Assembly (NCBI GenBank): GCA_034509925.1 | Contig: CM067531.1 | Location: 93,501-157,500 of the forward strand | Length of the DNA: 64,000 nt | Direction of reading: 5' to 3' | From: Hirudinaria manillensis | Taxonomy: Eukaryota; Annelida; Clitellata; Hirudinida; Hirudinidae | Shown here: one piece after another, positions 12,657 to 24,399 of the stretch | Layout of the letters: every line of letters begins with the position of its first letter | How positions within the stretch are numbered: position 1 is the stretch's first letter | Notes under the pieces: generated by a model | The model's database searches: none | Told to the model about the DNA's origin: nothing | Seen by the model: only the letters and a program-made list of their open reading frames with translations | Position numbers and translations under genes: made by a program

Positions 12657-15600
12657 ATGAACAGGTTAATGCAGCTGAGCATTGTGGCTCACAGCTGCCT
12701 TGGAGGTGCAGAGGATTATTCAGATGCCTCTGAATATCCTGATGAAGAGAAAGGGTGACAATTTTTTAATTGAAAAATACTAATTTTACCAAAGCATGTG
12801 TTTGCAGTACCAAAATTCCAATCAATGTTGATAAAATAGTTCTTGCAGTCATGATGCATGTGCATTTAGTAATAGTAATAATAATGGTTAAATGGTTTTA
12901 CATGGGCCATCTCCTTGCATAGGAAACGCATTGTGGAGATCCTCAAGACGAAGGAGGAAGAGGATATTTCTGATTGGAATGGAGCATCTTTTCTCCCATA
13001 TCCTGTAAGAGATGACCACAAGCGTCTGTTTCGTTTGTTTGGAATTGCAACATGAAAATTCATTTGCATTATTAAAGACCCATGTGTGTCTATTAAAAGA
13101 TTGAATAGTTCTTTTTTATGTGGTATTTTCTTTTTTTCAATTTTTATTTCATTTCATTTCTTGAACCAGGACCACAGTTATGCAAAACCTCCACCATCGA
13201 AGAGCGTTAAAGAATCTCCGTCGCCTTCGTCGGCAAATCCGATTTCCTCGATCGCTGCCCAGGATACCGGCTTGAACCCGGGCGCGGAATCATGGGAAGG
13301 GAGCGTAACCAGGTGCATCTGTGAGTTTCAACACGACGACGGATACATGATATGCTGCGACAGATGTAGGTGAGTACCGGTTACAAAGTAAACGGAACGT
13401 CACGGTAATCCATTTATAATCCATTGTAACCGAACAGCGTCTGGCAGCACGTGGATTGCATGGGAGTCGACAGACAGAACATACCCGACACGTACCTGTG
13501 CGAGTTGTGCAAGCCGAGGGCCGTCGACAAGCACCACGCCATCAGGTGCCAAGCCAGGAAGAGAGAACTTCTCAGTGAGTGCTTTAAACGCCGACATCAT
13601 CCGTTCGTCGCAGTCGCAATCGGATTAAAACGTCGCAGTGCATCGCGCCGACTCAAGCGACACGGACACCGAGGAGGACGTCAAGTCGAGAAAGATGGTC
13701 GCGAGGAGGAGAAAAAGCAGGCAGTCTTCTCATCAAAACAAAACTGGATATCATAGAAAGCCCCACGAAGCAGAGAAATCGAGAGGCCAAGTATTTTGCT
13801 TTAAGAGCAAGGTAGAAATAATTTATTTTGGTACCGCCGTCCGGTCTCGTGGTGCGTTGATGACATGTTTCGATGCATTGGCAGAGCCACAAGAAACGAC
13901 ACGGGACGAAGAACGCCAATTCTTATATTCCTTCTCCTAATTCAAGACTTCCGATTTCTCCTGCTCTCACGCCCGTTCCCACGGCGACGGGGCAGGACTT
14001 TGCTTCCTTCCGGCTTTTGCAGCCATGTCGAAACACTTATACTGCAGACCTAAAAAGGAAACTCTCTGAATTATTGATGGGCTCGTCTTCATTACTAGAT
14101 CGAGGTGCTGACATGACTATGTACTCCACCACCACAGATTCTTTCCATGAGTTTTCTGCTGTGACAGTTTCAATGCTTCAGATATCAGCTGACATAAAGG
14201 TGAGACAAGATGATGAATGGGATTACCCTTTTACTAGGATTTTTACTTTTGTAGACTCAGGGTCTGGAGGCAAACAAAGATATAAAATTTGAGGAGCCAA
14301 TCATAGAATATACAGGGAAAGTGATGCTTCGGGAACAATGCGCGTTTTTGGGGTAAGTCGATAGTTGCTGACGTTGCTGCTTTTATCAGTGTAATGTGCT
14401 TCGTGCATGTCATAGGTACACAAGTTGTAATGGTTAAATGACGATGCTTCGTGCAGGTCTACGAGTCACGTCCTGCAGTTCGGCATCGACGGTTTTCCGG
14501 GCGTCGATGTCGGCATCGATTCTTCTCATCACGACGATCGGGCCAAATTCATTAGGAGGTCGGCCAATCCGAATGCTCGAGTTAGACGGTCCGCTTTGTT
14601 AAATTATTAAGATTCCTGCTTATGATCGAAACTTTTCAGTTAAGGCACTTTTTTGATGCTAACGACAATCTGAGATTCTGCATTTGGAGCACAACTCATA
14701 TTCTCAAAGGATCAGAGGTCACCTTGCCACTTGAATTTGAGAACAGGTTTTTTACAACGTCTATTTGATACGATCTCTCATCGAGAATGCATGATAGACC
14801 CGACGATAGTTGCCGACCGTTAAAGATCATTCGTCTGATTTTTATAAATTAATATTCGTCGGATTTAATTTTATTCGAACGACACGCAGACGTGGAGCTA
14901 CGCCGACCGGTTTCGACCCTTCCGCGTCCGACGTTTCCCGTCCAACCGGCCGCGAAAGGATACGACGATCGTCGCGCATCAGCGAATCTTCAGCGGTGAG
15001 TTTCGCGGCTCCCGGATTCGCGTTCGATTCAGATTTTAGTCGACGATTCTGACGATGCGGTCGTTGCAGTTGTCCGAAGTCGCGGCCGATCCGGGCTCCG
15101 CTTCGTCTTCGACGGCACGGGAAAGGGAGGACGGAAAAAGCCGAGACGAACGTCGGACAGCGGACGTCGCTTCGCTTCACGGTCTCCGGACTTCTTTCCG
15201 ACCGAAATCGCCGACTGAAGACGTTTCGTCTGCCGCACCCGTTCGAAGTAATAAAATCAAAACGTCGAAAGAAAGAAGGAGGAGCGAAACCGATCGCCTC
15301 CTGCATCCCTATGGAAATTCCCGTCGAAGGAAAAATTCCATCACACATTCTTTTGAATCCGGGATTAATCGGGGCACGAACGTCGAGAAATCGAAGCATC
15401 AGAAGAAAGAAGAATGTAAAGCGGATAACTTCAGATCGCCCAATGATGGACAAGATGGCAAAAAACTGGTCTGTTGTGACTAATATAATTGACCAATTAA
15501 TTACATTAGGCTGATGAGATTGTTTTGTACTCATTACAGACCAGGGAGGAAAAAAAGCTGGAAGCTATCATGAAGGCGTTCGAAAGAATCGACAAAAAGA

Positions 15601-18600
15601 ATGAGAGAAGGAACCAAAGAGCAGAGAAGCGAACGAACGACCCGAGGCCGAAGGTCCGAAAGCCTCCGAAGCACGTGCCGAGCGGGAGCTGCCGCAAGGC
15701 TCGTTCCGCGAGATCCGCTCGCAAAAAGGAACGCGGTCGGTGTTTTACACGGCATTACTGTCGGCGTGTGCATCTAATAATAGTTGCTCAGAGGATTTTT
15801 ATTTTTTGAAGTGCAGCATTTCTAGGTTTATGTCTAGCATTTATTTTTACGTTTGAAGCGAGTTGCATATTAATTATTAATTGCTTTCGAGTGCGAATTG
15901 TCTACGGAAATACGATTGCAGACCGAGAGAAAAAAGGTGAAAAAGAGCAGATTCTCGATACTGACCTGAGGAATGAGTCATCGCAGGACCACGGAGTCAT
16001 TGACGACAACGAATTCAATGACTACGACGACGACGATGATGATGATGATCGCAATGGAGAAAAAGAAGGGGAGAATCTGGAAAAGAAAGATTACGTCGAT
16101 GCCCAGGACGGAGACGAGGGTTTTCCCGATTGTCACGACACCGACGACGAACGGAACGAGGAGAAAACTTTGAAAGACAAGTCCAGAACGAACATCTCCG
16201 TTAAAGTTGGTATTATTTGGACTTTTATTATTGCAACATTGACATTCATGCTTATATGACTTGGTCCTAGGAAGTCAAAACTCTGGATACATCTCTGAAC
16301 AAACCCAACAAAACGTGCAAAAATGTGCCCTCGCATCAAGGGAGGAGGTCTTTGAGGTTGGTATTGGAATATTATCAAATTGCTTATCATATCGTTGTTA
16401 TTTTGCTCCCTTAAGGCTCAGCAATGACCTTTCTAAGACTAAAAGGAGAATGGATTCAAAAGATGCCAATATGTCTGTGACATCAGAGAACTATGAAAAG
16501 AAGACAAGGGGAAATGTTTGCATTGATAAGAATGAATTTACTGATGGGATAATTCATTTAATTAATCAAACATTATTTAGGTGAAAAAGAAATTTTCTGA
16601 GCAGGATTCTCTCAGCTTTGAGAGTGATAATGAAAGCTCTAAAAATGAGTCGAGTAATGGAGAAGATAGTGACACCAATGTGAGAAAAGACAATGATGCT
16701 GATATAAAGAGGCAAGAGGTTCCAAGTTCTATGAGCTCTGATACACCTCAAGTAAATGTATCACAAGTTCCCAACTTTCAAACAGATTCCAGTCAAGGAT
16801 TTGCCAAAAAAGTAGGATGACAAAATTAAATTAAATCATCGACATCGTACATTCCTCCTCTCCCACGATGCTCGTGCAATGCGAGCTTTCAATGCTGGGT
16901 TTCAAACGCGACCGTTGACATCGAGGCTCGTCGAGGACCTAATTTTCGGTAGACGACCAAATTCGAATCGGCAGATCGAATATTTTTTCCAAAGCGAAAT
17001 TCTCAAAAGGCTCAGATATTCACCGACGTACGTATTTCTTGCAAACTATTTTTATGTCTTTCCAGAGGTGGCTCAGGCAGGCGATCAACGAGTCGACGGA
17101 GAGCAACCAAAACTTCGGATCGGAATTCGGTGAGACGAGTTGTTGAACGCGACCGTTGCCGACGGACGAACGGGCAATCAGTTTTTTTCCGACAGTTTTT
17201 GCAACGCCTTTGAAAAAGCGAAGATTGACGATGGACGAAGAGATGGTGTCGTTGTCGCCGCCGTCATCGACGACGTCCCCTCCTCTCGTGTCGTGCGACC
17301 CGATTTCATCCTTCCGTCGCTCGAATCCTCTCGGATCGACGACCTCGATTTGCAGACACGGAGACGAAAAGAATTTGATTTGCGATGACGTCGTGGAGCA
17401 CCAGGTTTTAACAAAATGAAATTAATTTCTGTTAAGGAAATAAGGGTATTTCAATCTTATCCTGAATTCCTATCACTTTTCTCACAAAATATGTTTTTAT
17501 AAGCTTTACTTTTCTCTAAAAAGCAGATTTTACAACAAGAAGGTCATCAAAGTCCATTAAGCAAATCTCTTTTCAAGTCAGTTACCTCAACTTGGAAGAG
17601 TCCAGCTGATGTCATCTCTTTACAATCTTCAAATTCTGCACTTTCTTGTACATTATCTGTGGTCATTCCGAAGAGTGCCAAAGATGAAAGCTCAATTAAG
17701 AAGTCTCCAGTTTATCCAGAACCTATGCCGTCGTTATCGATAAAGCCAGAGCAAGTTAATTCGTCTATTGTCAAAGTCTGTTTTTTGAACCAGAGTTGGA
17801 TTTTGTTAGTGTAATGTTAAGTTATGAATTTATAAAACCTACAGAAATGCCTAGAGGAAGCTGCCTCTTGTCTAGAAACAACTCCATCCTTTGTGTTAGA
17901 AGAAATCACTTTGTCTCCATCACTCGTCTACTCTTCGTCAATTAACGTTCTATCTTCGGGCTCCTGCATGCAGAGTTTCAGCTCTTCAGTTGCATTAGTT
18001 ACATCCCCGACTATTACCTCGTCTTCTCTATCCTCGTCGTCGTCGTCGTCATCGCTTCTTTCTCCCATTTCTCCTTGTTGCCTTTCGCCTCCATCAATAG
18101 ACAATTTGGCCAAGGAATGCAAGAATGCTGGTGCAATTGCAAAGAAAAAGGTTTTAAAGTTGATTTGAATGACTTGTCTTTCTTTTGCCTCCTAATTATT
18201 ATTGCGTTTGCCTCGCTTTTGCAGGTGTCTTTAAGCGAATATCGCAACAGGATGAAGACCGTGCCCTCGTTCGCTTCCGTTCCGACGACTCTGACCGGCG
18301 TCGCGACTTCTCCGGTTTATTCGGTGATCGCTCGTACCATTCCCTTGCTCAGCCAAAGAGTCGAATCCAACCAAGTTCAGCAATGCGTGATTCATTCGAC
18401 CTCTAAAGTGACAAGAAATGAGATTGCAAAAAGAGTGGATTTGCAAAGTGCTGATGATGTGGCTTCTTTTTCTTGTGGTTCGTGATACCTTTGATCACTT
18501 GCTAAGTTTTAAATCAGGGTAGTGATACTTTTTTTTATCTTTTAGCCCCAAACTCAAAAAAAAGCTGCGAATGGGACTTTGAGGAAACAGCTGCAGAAAA

Positions 18601-19471
18601 GATTCTGACAAAATCCTTGAGTCTAACCGACAGATTAAAATTCGAATTTGGCGTAGATGCTCAAGAAGGTGAGCGGATTTATGTTTTTCCCGACGTCAAC
18701 TTCAGAAGGAATTTTTACTAAAACCCCGATCGTCCGACTTGTTGCATTAACCGATTTTAAATAAATTCACCTTATTTCAATGAAATAAATTCAGATGCGG
18801 ACGCTCCCTCGACTCCTCGTGCGTCGAGTCCTTGCTTGGCGACCACTCAATCCACTTCCGCTGCTTCGTTGCCGACCCCTCCTGCGACCCGTCGCTTGTC
18901 TCTGGAGGCGGAGACCCGGTCGAGTTCGTCTCGCGACCGTTCGAGTCTCGTGCCGTCTCCCCCGTCGTCTTCCTCTCCGCGTCCTCGACGGATCAAACGA
19001 GTTGAAGGCCGTCGACCGGAAGGTTTCTCTTCAAATCAGAAGGGGAAGCACAGAAATCCGTACGACCGTCGCCTCCCTTCCGACCTTTCCTACCGTGGCT
19101 CTTCTCGTTTGCCGACTTTCTCCGGACCTAACCCTTCCTTTGATCGGGACGGCCTCGGCATCCGACCGAGAGGCGGGAAAAGAAAGTTCGACGCGGACGA
19201 ACCCTCTCGGTCGTCCGATTCGCCTTCGAGACTTCATCATCATCACCATCATCACAGGAGGAGGTATTCATCGCCCGTGGACAGGCATGGTGAGTGATAT
19301 GTTTTCACATGTCATTGATAATAACATCAGCTTTCTTTTGCAGGCCATCATCACAGAGAAAGAGAAGTCATCGAATCTAGGGATTGGAATCATTCTAGAA
19401 ATGACCAGAAACATCTAAAGCACCATCAAAATCCCATGGTTTTTTCAAGGTCAAGATTCCAGCACCATTGA
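12657..19471 (+). CDS. KMT2E: KMT2E (MLL5)/SETD5-type PHD and SET domain chromatin protein
   Basis: Nuclear chromatin regulator; vertebrate KMT2E/SETD5 and fly upSET bind histone H3 tails and act as adaptors for deacetylase complexes, their SET domain being reported as weak or inactive. Exons traced: 12657-12754, 12923-13004, 13170-13369, 13438-13574, 13639-13811, 13885-14199, 14255-14352, 14457-14580, 14640-14746, 14890-14995, 15070-15468, 15540-15735, then from about 15922 to the stop at 19469-19471. Exons 3-4 encode a C4HC3 PHD finger ([18 protein letters not shown], then [20 protein letters not shown]). Exons 7-9 encode the SET domain ([49 protein letters not shown]). Exon 12 has the family block [14 protein letters not shown]. 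The tail is low complexity: poly-Asp near 16026, poly-Ser near 18030, poly-His near 19231. Tail exon borders are less certain. Confidence 0.88.
13313..13540 (+). other. PHD zinc finger of the KMT2E-like protein
   Basis: Spans the end of exon 3 and the start of exon 4. The C4HC3 ligand spacing is complete when the 68-nt intron at 13370-13437 is removed: CIC, CCDRC, HVDC and LCELC supply the zinc ligands. The aromatic and acidic residues DDGYMICCD and VWQH match the H3K4me3-reading pocket of MLL5/SETD5. Ligand preference here is inferred from the family. Confidence 0.85.
14255..14746 (+). other. SET domain of the KMT2E-like protein, divergent core
   Basis: Three exons give roughly 110 residues. 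[10 protein letters not shown] occupies the place of the NHS/RRSCxPNA motif of the family, and LEFEN replaces the end that in active SET enzymes carries FDY with the catalytic tyrosine. The segment after [10 protein letters not shown] is shorter than in vertebrate MLL5 as I remember it. These changes suggest a catalytically dead SET fold, as proposed for this family. Confidence 0.6.
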
Positions 19472-20122
19472 TGATGACCTCATCATCAGATATAAATAGT
19501 CCATTTCGAGTTGGTTTTCAGCTTTGTTTCTTCACTTGCATACCTTTGACAGTTATTGAGATGCTTCTGTGTTGTTATGAATTGGATTCACATTCCTTCT
19601 TCAGCTGACGGGCATGTGGAACAGTTTGAGTTGCTTTGAAACAATGTGTATTATAAATTGCAATGAACGCACATTTCTGTAAATTTCTTATACTGCTCTT
19701 GTATAGATGTTTACTTGCAGCATAAAGGGACAGATGAAGCATTTGTTACTCATGTATAGACAGTTCTTGTACATACAATGCCGATATTTGCAATTGACGA
19801 CCCTGCTTTATTTAACGGAATGCAGTATCATTGTTTTTGTCGTTTTGCATTTGGCACTGGCAGCAAGCAGTATGGAATATTCCGGTCGGTTTGGACGCTC
19901 GCCCTGGTGAAGGCGTGTGGTTTAATTTTACTTCGTTTCTAGAATTAATAAGTCGGGACTAGGCAGAGCTCCAAGGTCGCTTATCGGCTTCTGTTACGTT
20001 CGAGTTGTGGAAAATGTTTTGTAAAAATGATTAAATTTTTTTTTCTGTCGCTAGTGATAGTTTTGGTTCTTTGTCGAGCAAGTAAATAAACGAAATATCG
20101 TCCGGTTGTTCACAAAAATCGA
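19472..20122 (+). other. KMT2E-like 3' UTR and DPH2 5' region
   Basis: Non-coding AT-rich stretch between two genes on the same strand. A 67-codon frame at 19707-19910 shows no family features. The last 150 bp before the DPH2 ATG probably contain its promoter and leader. Confidence 0.5.
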
Positions 20123-22102
20123 ATGGCGGTAGATTTTGTTAACAGTGGTTCTGATATAGTAAATTTTAAGCTAAGTACGGATCGTTATGAAGCAAGCGCT
20201 ATCAGAGAAAAACTTCTAGAAGAATTTCAGGTTGACGAGACATGGAAATGGATCACGGATAACTCGTTTAAGAGGGTAGGACCCCTGCGGTGTCATAAGT
20301 AATACCTCGCTTCAACAAATATTTTGAGTGTTGCAGTGCCACAGTGATTTTTGTGGAAGAAGGCGCGCTCAGCATTTGTTACATACGCTATTTCTTTTAT
20401 CTATTGCCGAGGATTGTTCTGACATTCATTCTAGAGGTTTAAACCACTTCAGGTAACCCTACAGTTCCCTGAGGATATGTTCCACATTTCCTCAATCATT
20501 TGCCTAGAGCTCCAACAACGAGCCAATGGGGAGATTGCCTTTGCCATCCTAGCAGAGAAAAAATATGGAAGGTATAAGGTCATTTATATCATCATTTGAA
20601 CTTTTGATAAAATACCGTTTTGTAATTTGTAGTTGCTGTATAGATGAAATAGGGGCAGAACATTTTGCTTCTGACTGTATAGTTCATTATGGGATGGCCT
20701 GTCTAAGTCCTCATCCAAGATTTCCTGTGAAGTATATTTTTGCAAGGAGATGTTTAGAGCTGGATAATTTTGTGAAGCAAATAAGACCAATTGTGGAGCA
20801 AATGTCATCTGAAAATAAAGAGCTGGTGGTGATTTATGATTTGGCTTATCATCACTTGCGAGGTTTGTCAAAAGTTGTGCTAGGAATTAGTGAAAACTTG
20901 AGGCTCTTAAATTTTGGATCAATTTAACTTCAGACGATTTAATGGCATGTCTCAGTGACTCTGGGATAAAGTTTTATTGTCCAGCAATCGTGCCACCTTC
21001 ATTACATGATTCATTGGATCCAAGTGATTGCGCTCCAGAAGAAGAAAAGGAAGAGTTTGAAATTATACTTGGGAGAAAGTTCTACCAACAGAAAGGCTCT
21101 CAGTTATTCCATTTTGTCTACATTGGAGCAGATGATTGTTGTTTGACTACATTTATGATCATCTTCAATCAAGCATCATTTACCTTGTATGAGCCCATCA
21201 ACAAGTGTCTTTGTACAAACATAACAAGAAGCAGCAAATTGCTTATGAAAAGGTAACTTGACAAGTGATTTTGACTTTGAATAAAAGGCTAAAATCTGAT
21301 TATATTGTTTTAGGTATTACATGATGGAAAAGGCAAGGGACTCAAAATTTGTGGCCATCTTGGTTGGAACTTTGGATGTGTCTGGCTATGCTGAAGTAAT
21401 TGATAAAGTTAAGGCAGCAACAAGAATGGCTGGGAAGAAATGCAGGGTGTATAGCCCTGGTACATTAAATCCTGCAAAATTAGCTAATCTGACAGAGTTT
21501 GACACTTATATCCTAGTTGCCTGCCCTCTGAATACCTTCATAGATTCAACAGAATATTACCAGCCTATAGTCACACCATATGAAATGATACTTGCTTGCT
21601 CTCAAGAATTCAAGTGGTCCTCTGATTATAAAATCAGTTTTGAACAAGTGCTCCTAGGTAAATTTTAATTTCATAATTTCCCAAAATGTGGTTTAATTTT
21701 CTAATGTTTTAGAACCAGTTGATTCCAATCCTAACAATGATATAGTTATGGATGTGTCATTATTGACTGGTAAAATCAGAAGGATTGGTATTGAAGAAGA
21801 TGAGGTTATGAATAATGATGGAACTCTCATGAAAAATGTGCCCTCTGGTCTCATTGCTTCATCTGGTGTGTCAAGTATTATCAATAATTATAGTTAACTC
21901 AGTTATATTTATATTGCATACCCCAAAAACTTTGTTAACCATTGCAAATGATTTTTTTTTCCAAGATTTTCTGCATTCCAGAACATGGCAGGGTCTGCAG
22001 CCAAAATTTGGAGAAACTCCTATCTCAAAATGCATTGAAGGATCGATTGGTACTGCATCCGGTTATTACCACGAGGCCCATAGAAATATTGAGGATTTTT
22101 GA
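20123..22102 (+). CDS. DPH2: Diphthamide biosynthesis protein DPH2
   Basis: DPH2 pairs with DPH1 in the cytosolic Fe-S radical enzyme that transfers a 3-amino-3-carboxypropyl group from SAM to a histidine of elongation factor 2, the first step to diphthamide. Seven exons: 20123-20275, 20453-20571, 20633-20862, 20934-21252, 21314-21657, 21713-21865, 21966-22102. They sum to 1455 nt, 484 aa, close to the vertebrate length of about 489. Recognisable parts are VTLQFPEDM, YGSCCIDEIGAEHFASDCIVHYG with its cysteines, VKYIFARR, and the C-terminal RTWQGLQPKFGETPIS block, which marks DPH2 rather than DPH1. The start MAVDFVNSG is the first ATG of the open frame. The gene follows the KMT2E-like gene in the same direction with about 650 bp between. 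No defects seen. Confidence 0.93.
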
Positions 22103-22108
22103 AATAAA
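22103..22108 (+). terminator. Polyadenylation signal directly after the DPH2 stop codon
   Basis: AATAAA begins one base after the DPH2 TGA (22100-22102). If used, the 3' UTR would be only 15-40 nt long. Other signals further down cannot be excluded. Confidence 0.4.
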
Positions 22109-24399
22109 AGCAATATGTCCGTAAATTTATCCTATCGCAGGAGAACGCACTAATATTCATGATTAAATGGCAGAAACTCTGCTTAGTATGATAAAAATGA
22201 GGGCATTTTCAGGACTTCACTGAAATGAAGAGTTATTTGAGTTTTTCTGGACACTCTAAGAGATTAATCACATTACCAAGATTTAGATGTCCTCCAACCA
22301 CTTTGTAAATCATGGTTGGAGACAGGATTGATTCTTAAATGCTGCTGTTGACAAGTGTTGCTTTTTTGTATGTGTGTAAATGATTACAGATGTAAAATGC
22401 CTCTTGATGGCATGAAAGTTTCCAACTTTGAAAGTCTGAGTAGAGATTAGTTCTGATGCAGACAAATGTGCAGGTCACAATTGGTCAAGGATTAGGACCT
22501 GGTGTCAATTTAGTGATCTGCTCAGGGAAAACTGGAAAAGCTGGGCAAATCATGTCCCAACAAACCTCCCTCAATCCTCCGACTACTAGAGATCTTTAAA
22601 CAATGTAGATTGCATGGTATTGACTCAGATAGTTAATTCAAATGTTTAAAAATATACATTATATGTCTGTATATTTAAAAAAAATTCTTTCTCTTCCAAA
22701 TATTTGTAAATTTCATGGGAATTCGGGTATGGAGAGATACCATTCTTGTAAATGGCCCAATCCTCCTCAAAGCTCCGCATAGCATTATCGAGATCGATGT
22801 TTATCGGCCACTGAAATTGGTTTCCGATGTTTCGAAGCCGACTGCTTTTGCGTGTTTTCGCGAAAAATCGTGCTTAATTATATGAATAATTGTCTTTATA
22901 AAAATTTCCCTCGCGTATCGTTTAATATAATGACCAAACCCCTTTCGTTATTTGTTCGAGTTGGGGAAAACATCCACGCCCAAATCAATCACATTCATTT
23001 GCATGCCGAGCCAACAAAAACAAGGTGCACAGGCCAATGTTCCTCGTTGGAAAACCGACTCGAGTTTGATATTGTGATTTCCTTCTGTTATAGGACATTA
23101 TAACGCTTATCGTTCTATTATCCTATTTTGATATACGAATAGGTGCTCAAGAATTATATTGGCACGATTTAAGATAGAAATTGAACCCAGCTGTGGGCTA
23201 CTGCCAAGCATCGAAAAGCGTTTTACGTGTTGCGTTTCGTGCCATACTTTGTCACAATGAATTCTCGGACATTCGACCGCCCTAAAGAAAATTTGACTTT
23301 CTTGAAATCTTGAATACATTAGCGATCGCCATGTGAACAGAGTCCGCCAAGGGCAAGTATTTTAACAAAAATTATTGACGAAAAGAACGTCTTTTTTAAG
23401 AGTTTTTGGGCCATAGAAATCAACAAGAAATTTCTGCTAAAAGCGTCGGTAAAGCAGCTTTGCATCTTAAAATTCTAGTCGATTGCTTAGCGACATCTTA
23501 ATTGAAATGGCTCCTATCGAATGATTAATTCGTTTTTGTTTAATGCGTGATATCAGAGGAATTTTATCGAACGATGCTGGAAATCTCAAGTATTGATGCA
23601 CCATGTTTTTAACTTTGCCAGCACCGTGTTGCTTGGCTGCATCGTTCTGGTCCAGAATACTGAGAATACGTGCACTCCGCGTGCAAGCGAATGCAGGAAA
23701 TTTGTATTGCGACATCGATGCATGGAACGCACTCAATGGCTCTAGTGGCAACCGAGCAGAACTATTAAATTACACCTTGCGTGCAAATAAATCTGGCACT
23801 AAAGAAGTTCGGAGGAGAGCGCAATGCCCGAAGAAATCTTGCCTGCCAGTGTCATGTCACAGCTCTCAGATATCAGCCAAAAAACTTTATTCTAAGATTC
23901 TGGCATATGAAGGATGTAAGTGTGTGTAAAATTGTAAGAATGGATTACCATTTGATAGGAGCAGGTTGCTATGCTTTGAAATTCAGAAATCTCCAGGTAT
24001 GTGTGGGATGTAATATTGCATGTGAGTGGAAAACATTTTCAAAAGGCAACGTGTTGTTACAGTGATTTATTCATATGGCTGCTCTCTCTCAAGAATGGTG
24101 GACTTCTGTGAGGTTTATGTTTAAGATTAAACAAGATAATTAGTCATTACAGTTGCTTTAATGTAAGAAAGTTGTCTGTGTGAGTAATAGAAATTTTAAA
24201 TGTGTTTCAGTCAGAACAGATCAATGATTTAACTACATTTGAAAAGAATGAATTTTAAATCAATGTTCGATAATTGATTTGAGAAAGATGCCATTGTGAA
24301 TAACAAAATTTGTATTGATAAACATCAGGTATTTTTTTTCCAACAATCAGTGCATCTTTTTGATTGCAGGTACTAGTGCTTCTGTGAGATAAATTCACG
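22109..24399. other. Spacer between DPH2 and the KCNMB/TipE-like gene
   Basis: About 2.3 kb with no supported gene. Open frames of 80-108 codons at 22852-23103, 23603-23929 and 23781-24065 are on overlapping frames or both strands and show no motif. Leader exons of the downstream channel-subunit gene may lie in the last kilobase. Confidence 0.5.

Noticed and set aside
14842-15534. 230-codon open frame on the minus strand
   Set aside because: It is antisense to KMT2E exons 10-11. TCG/CGA-rich codons on the coding strand remove stops from the opposite strand; it has no motif.
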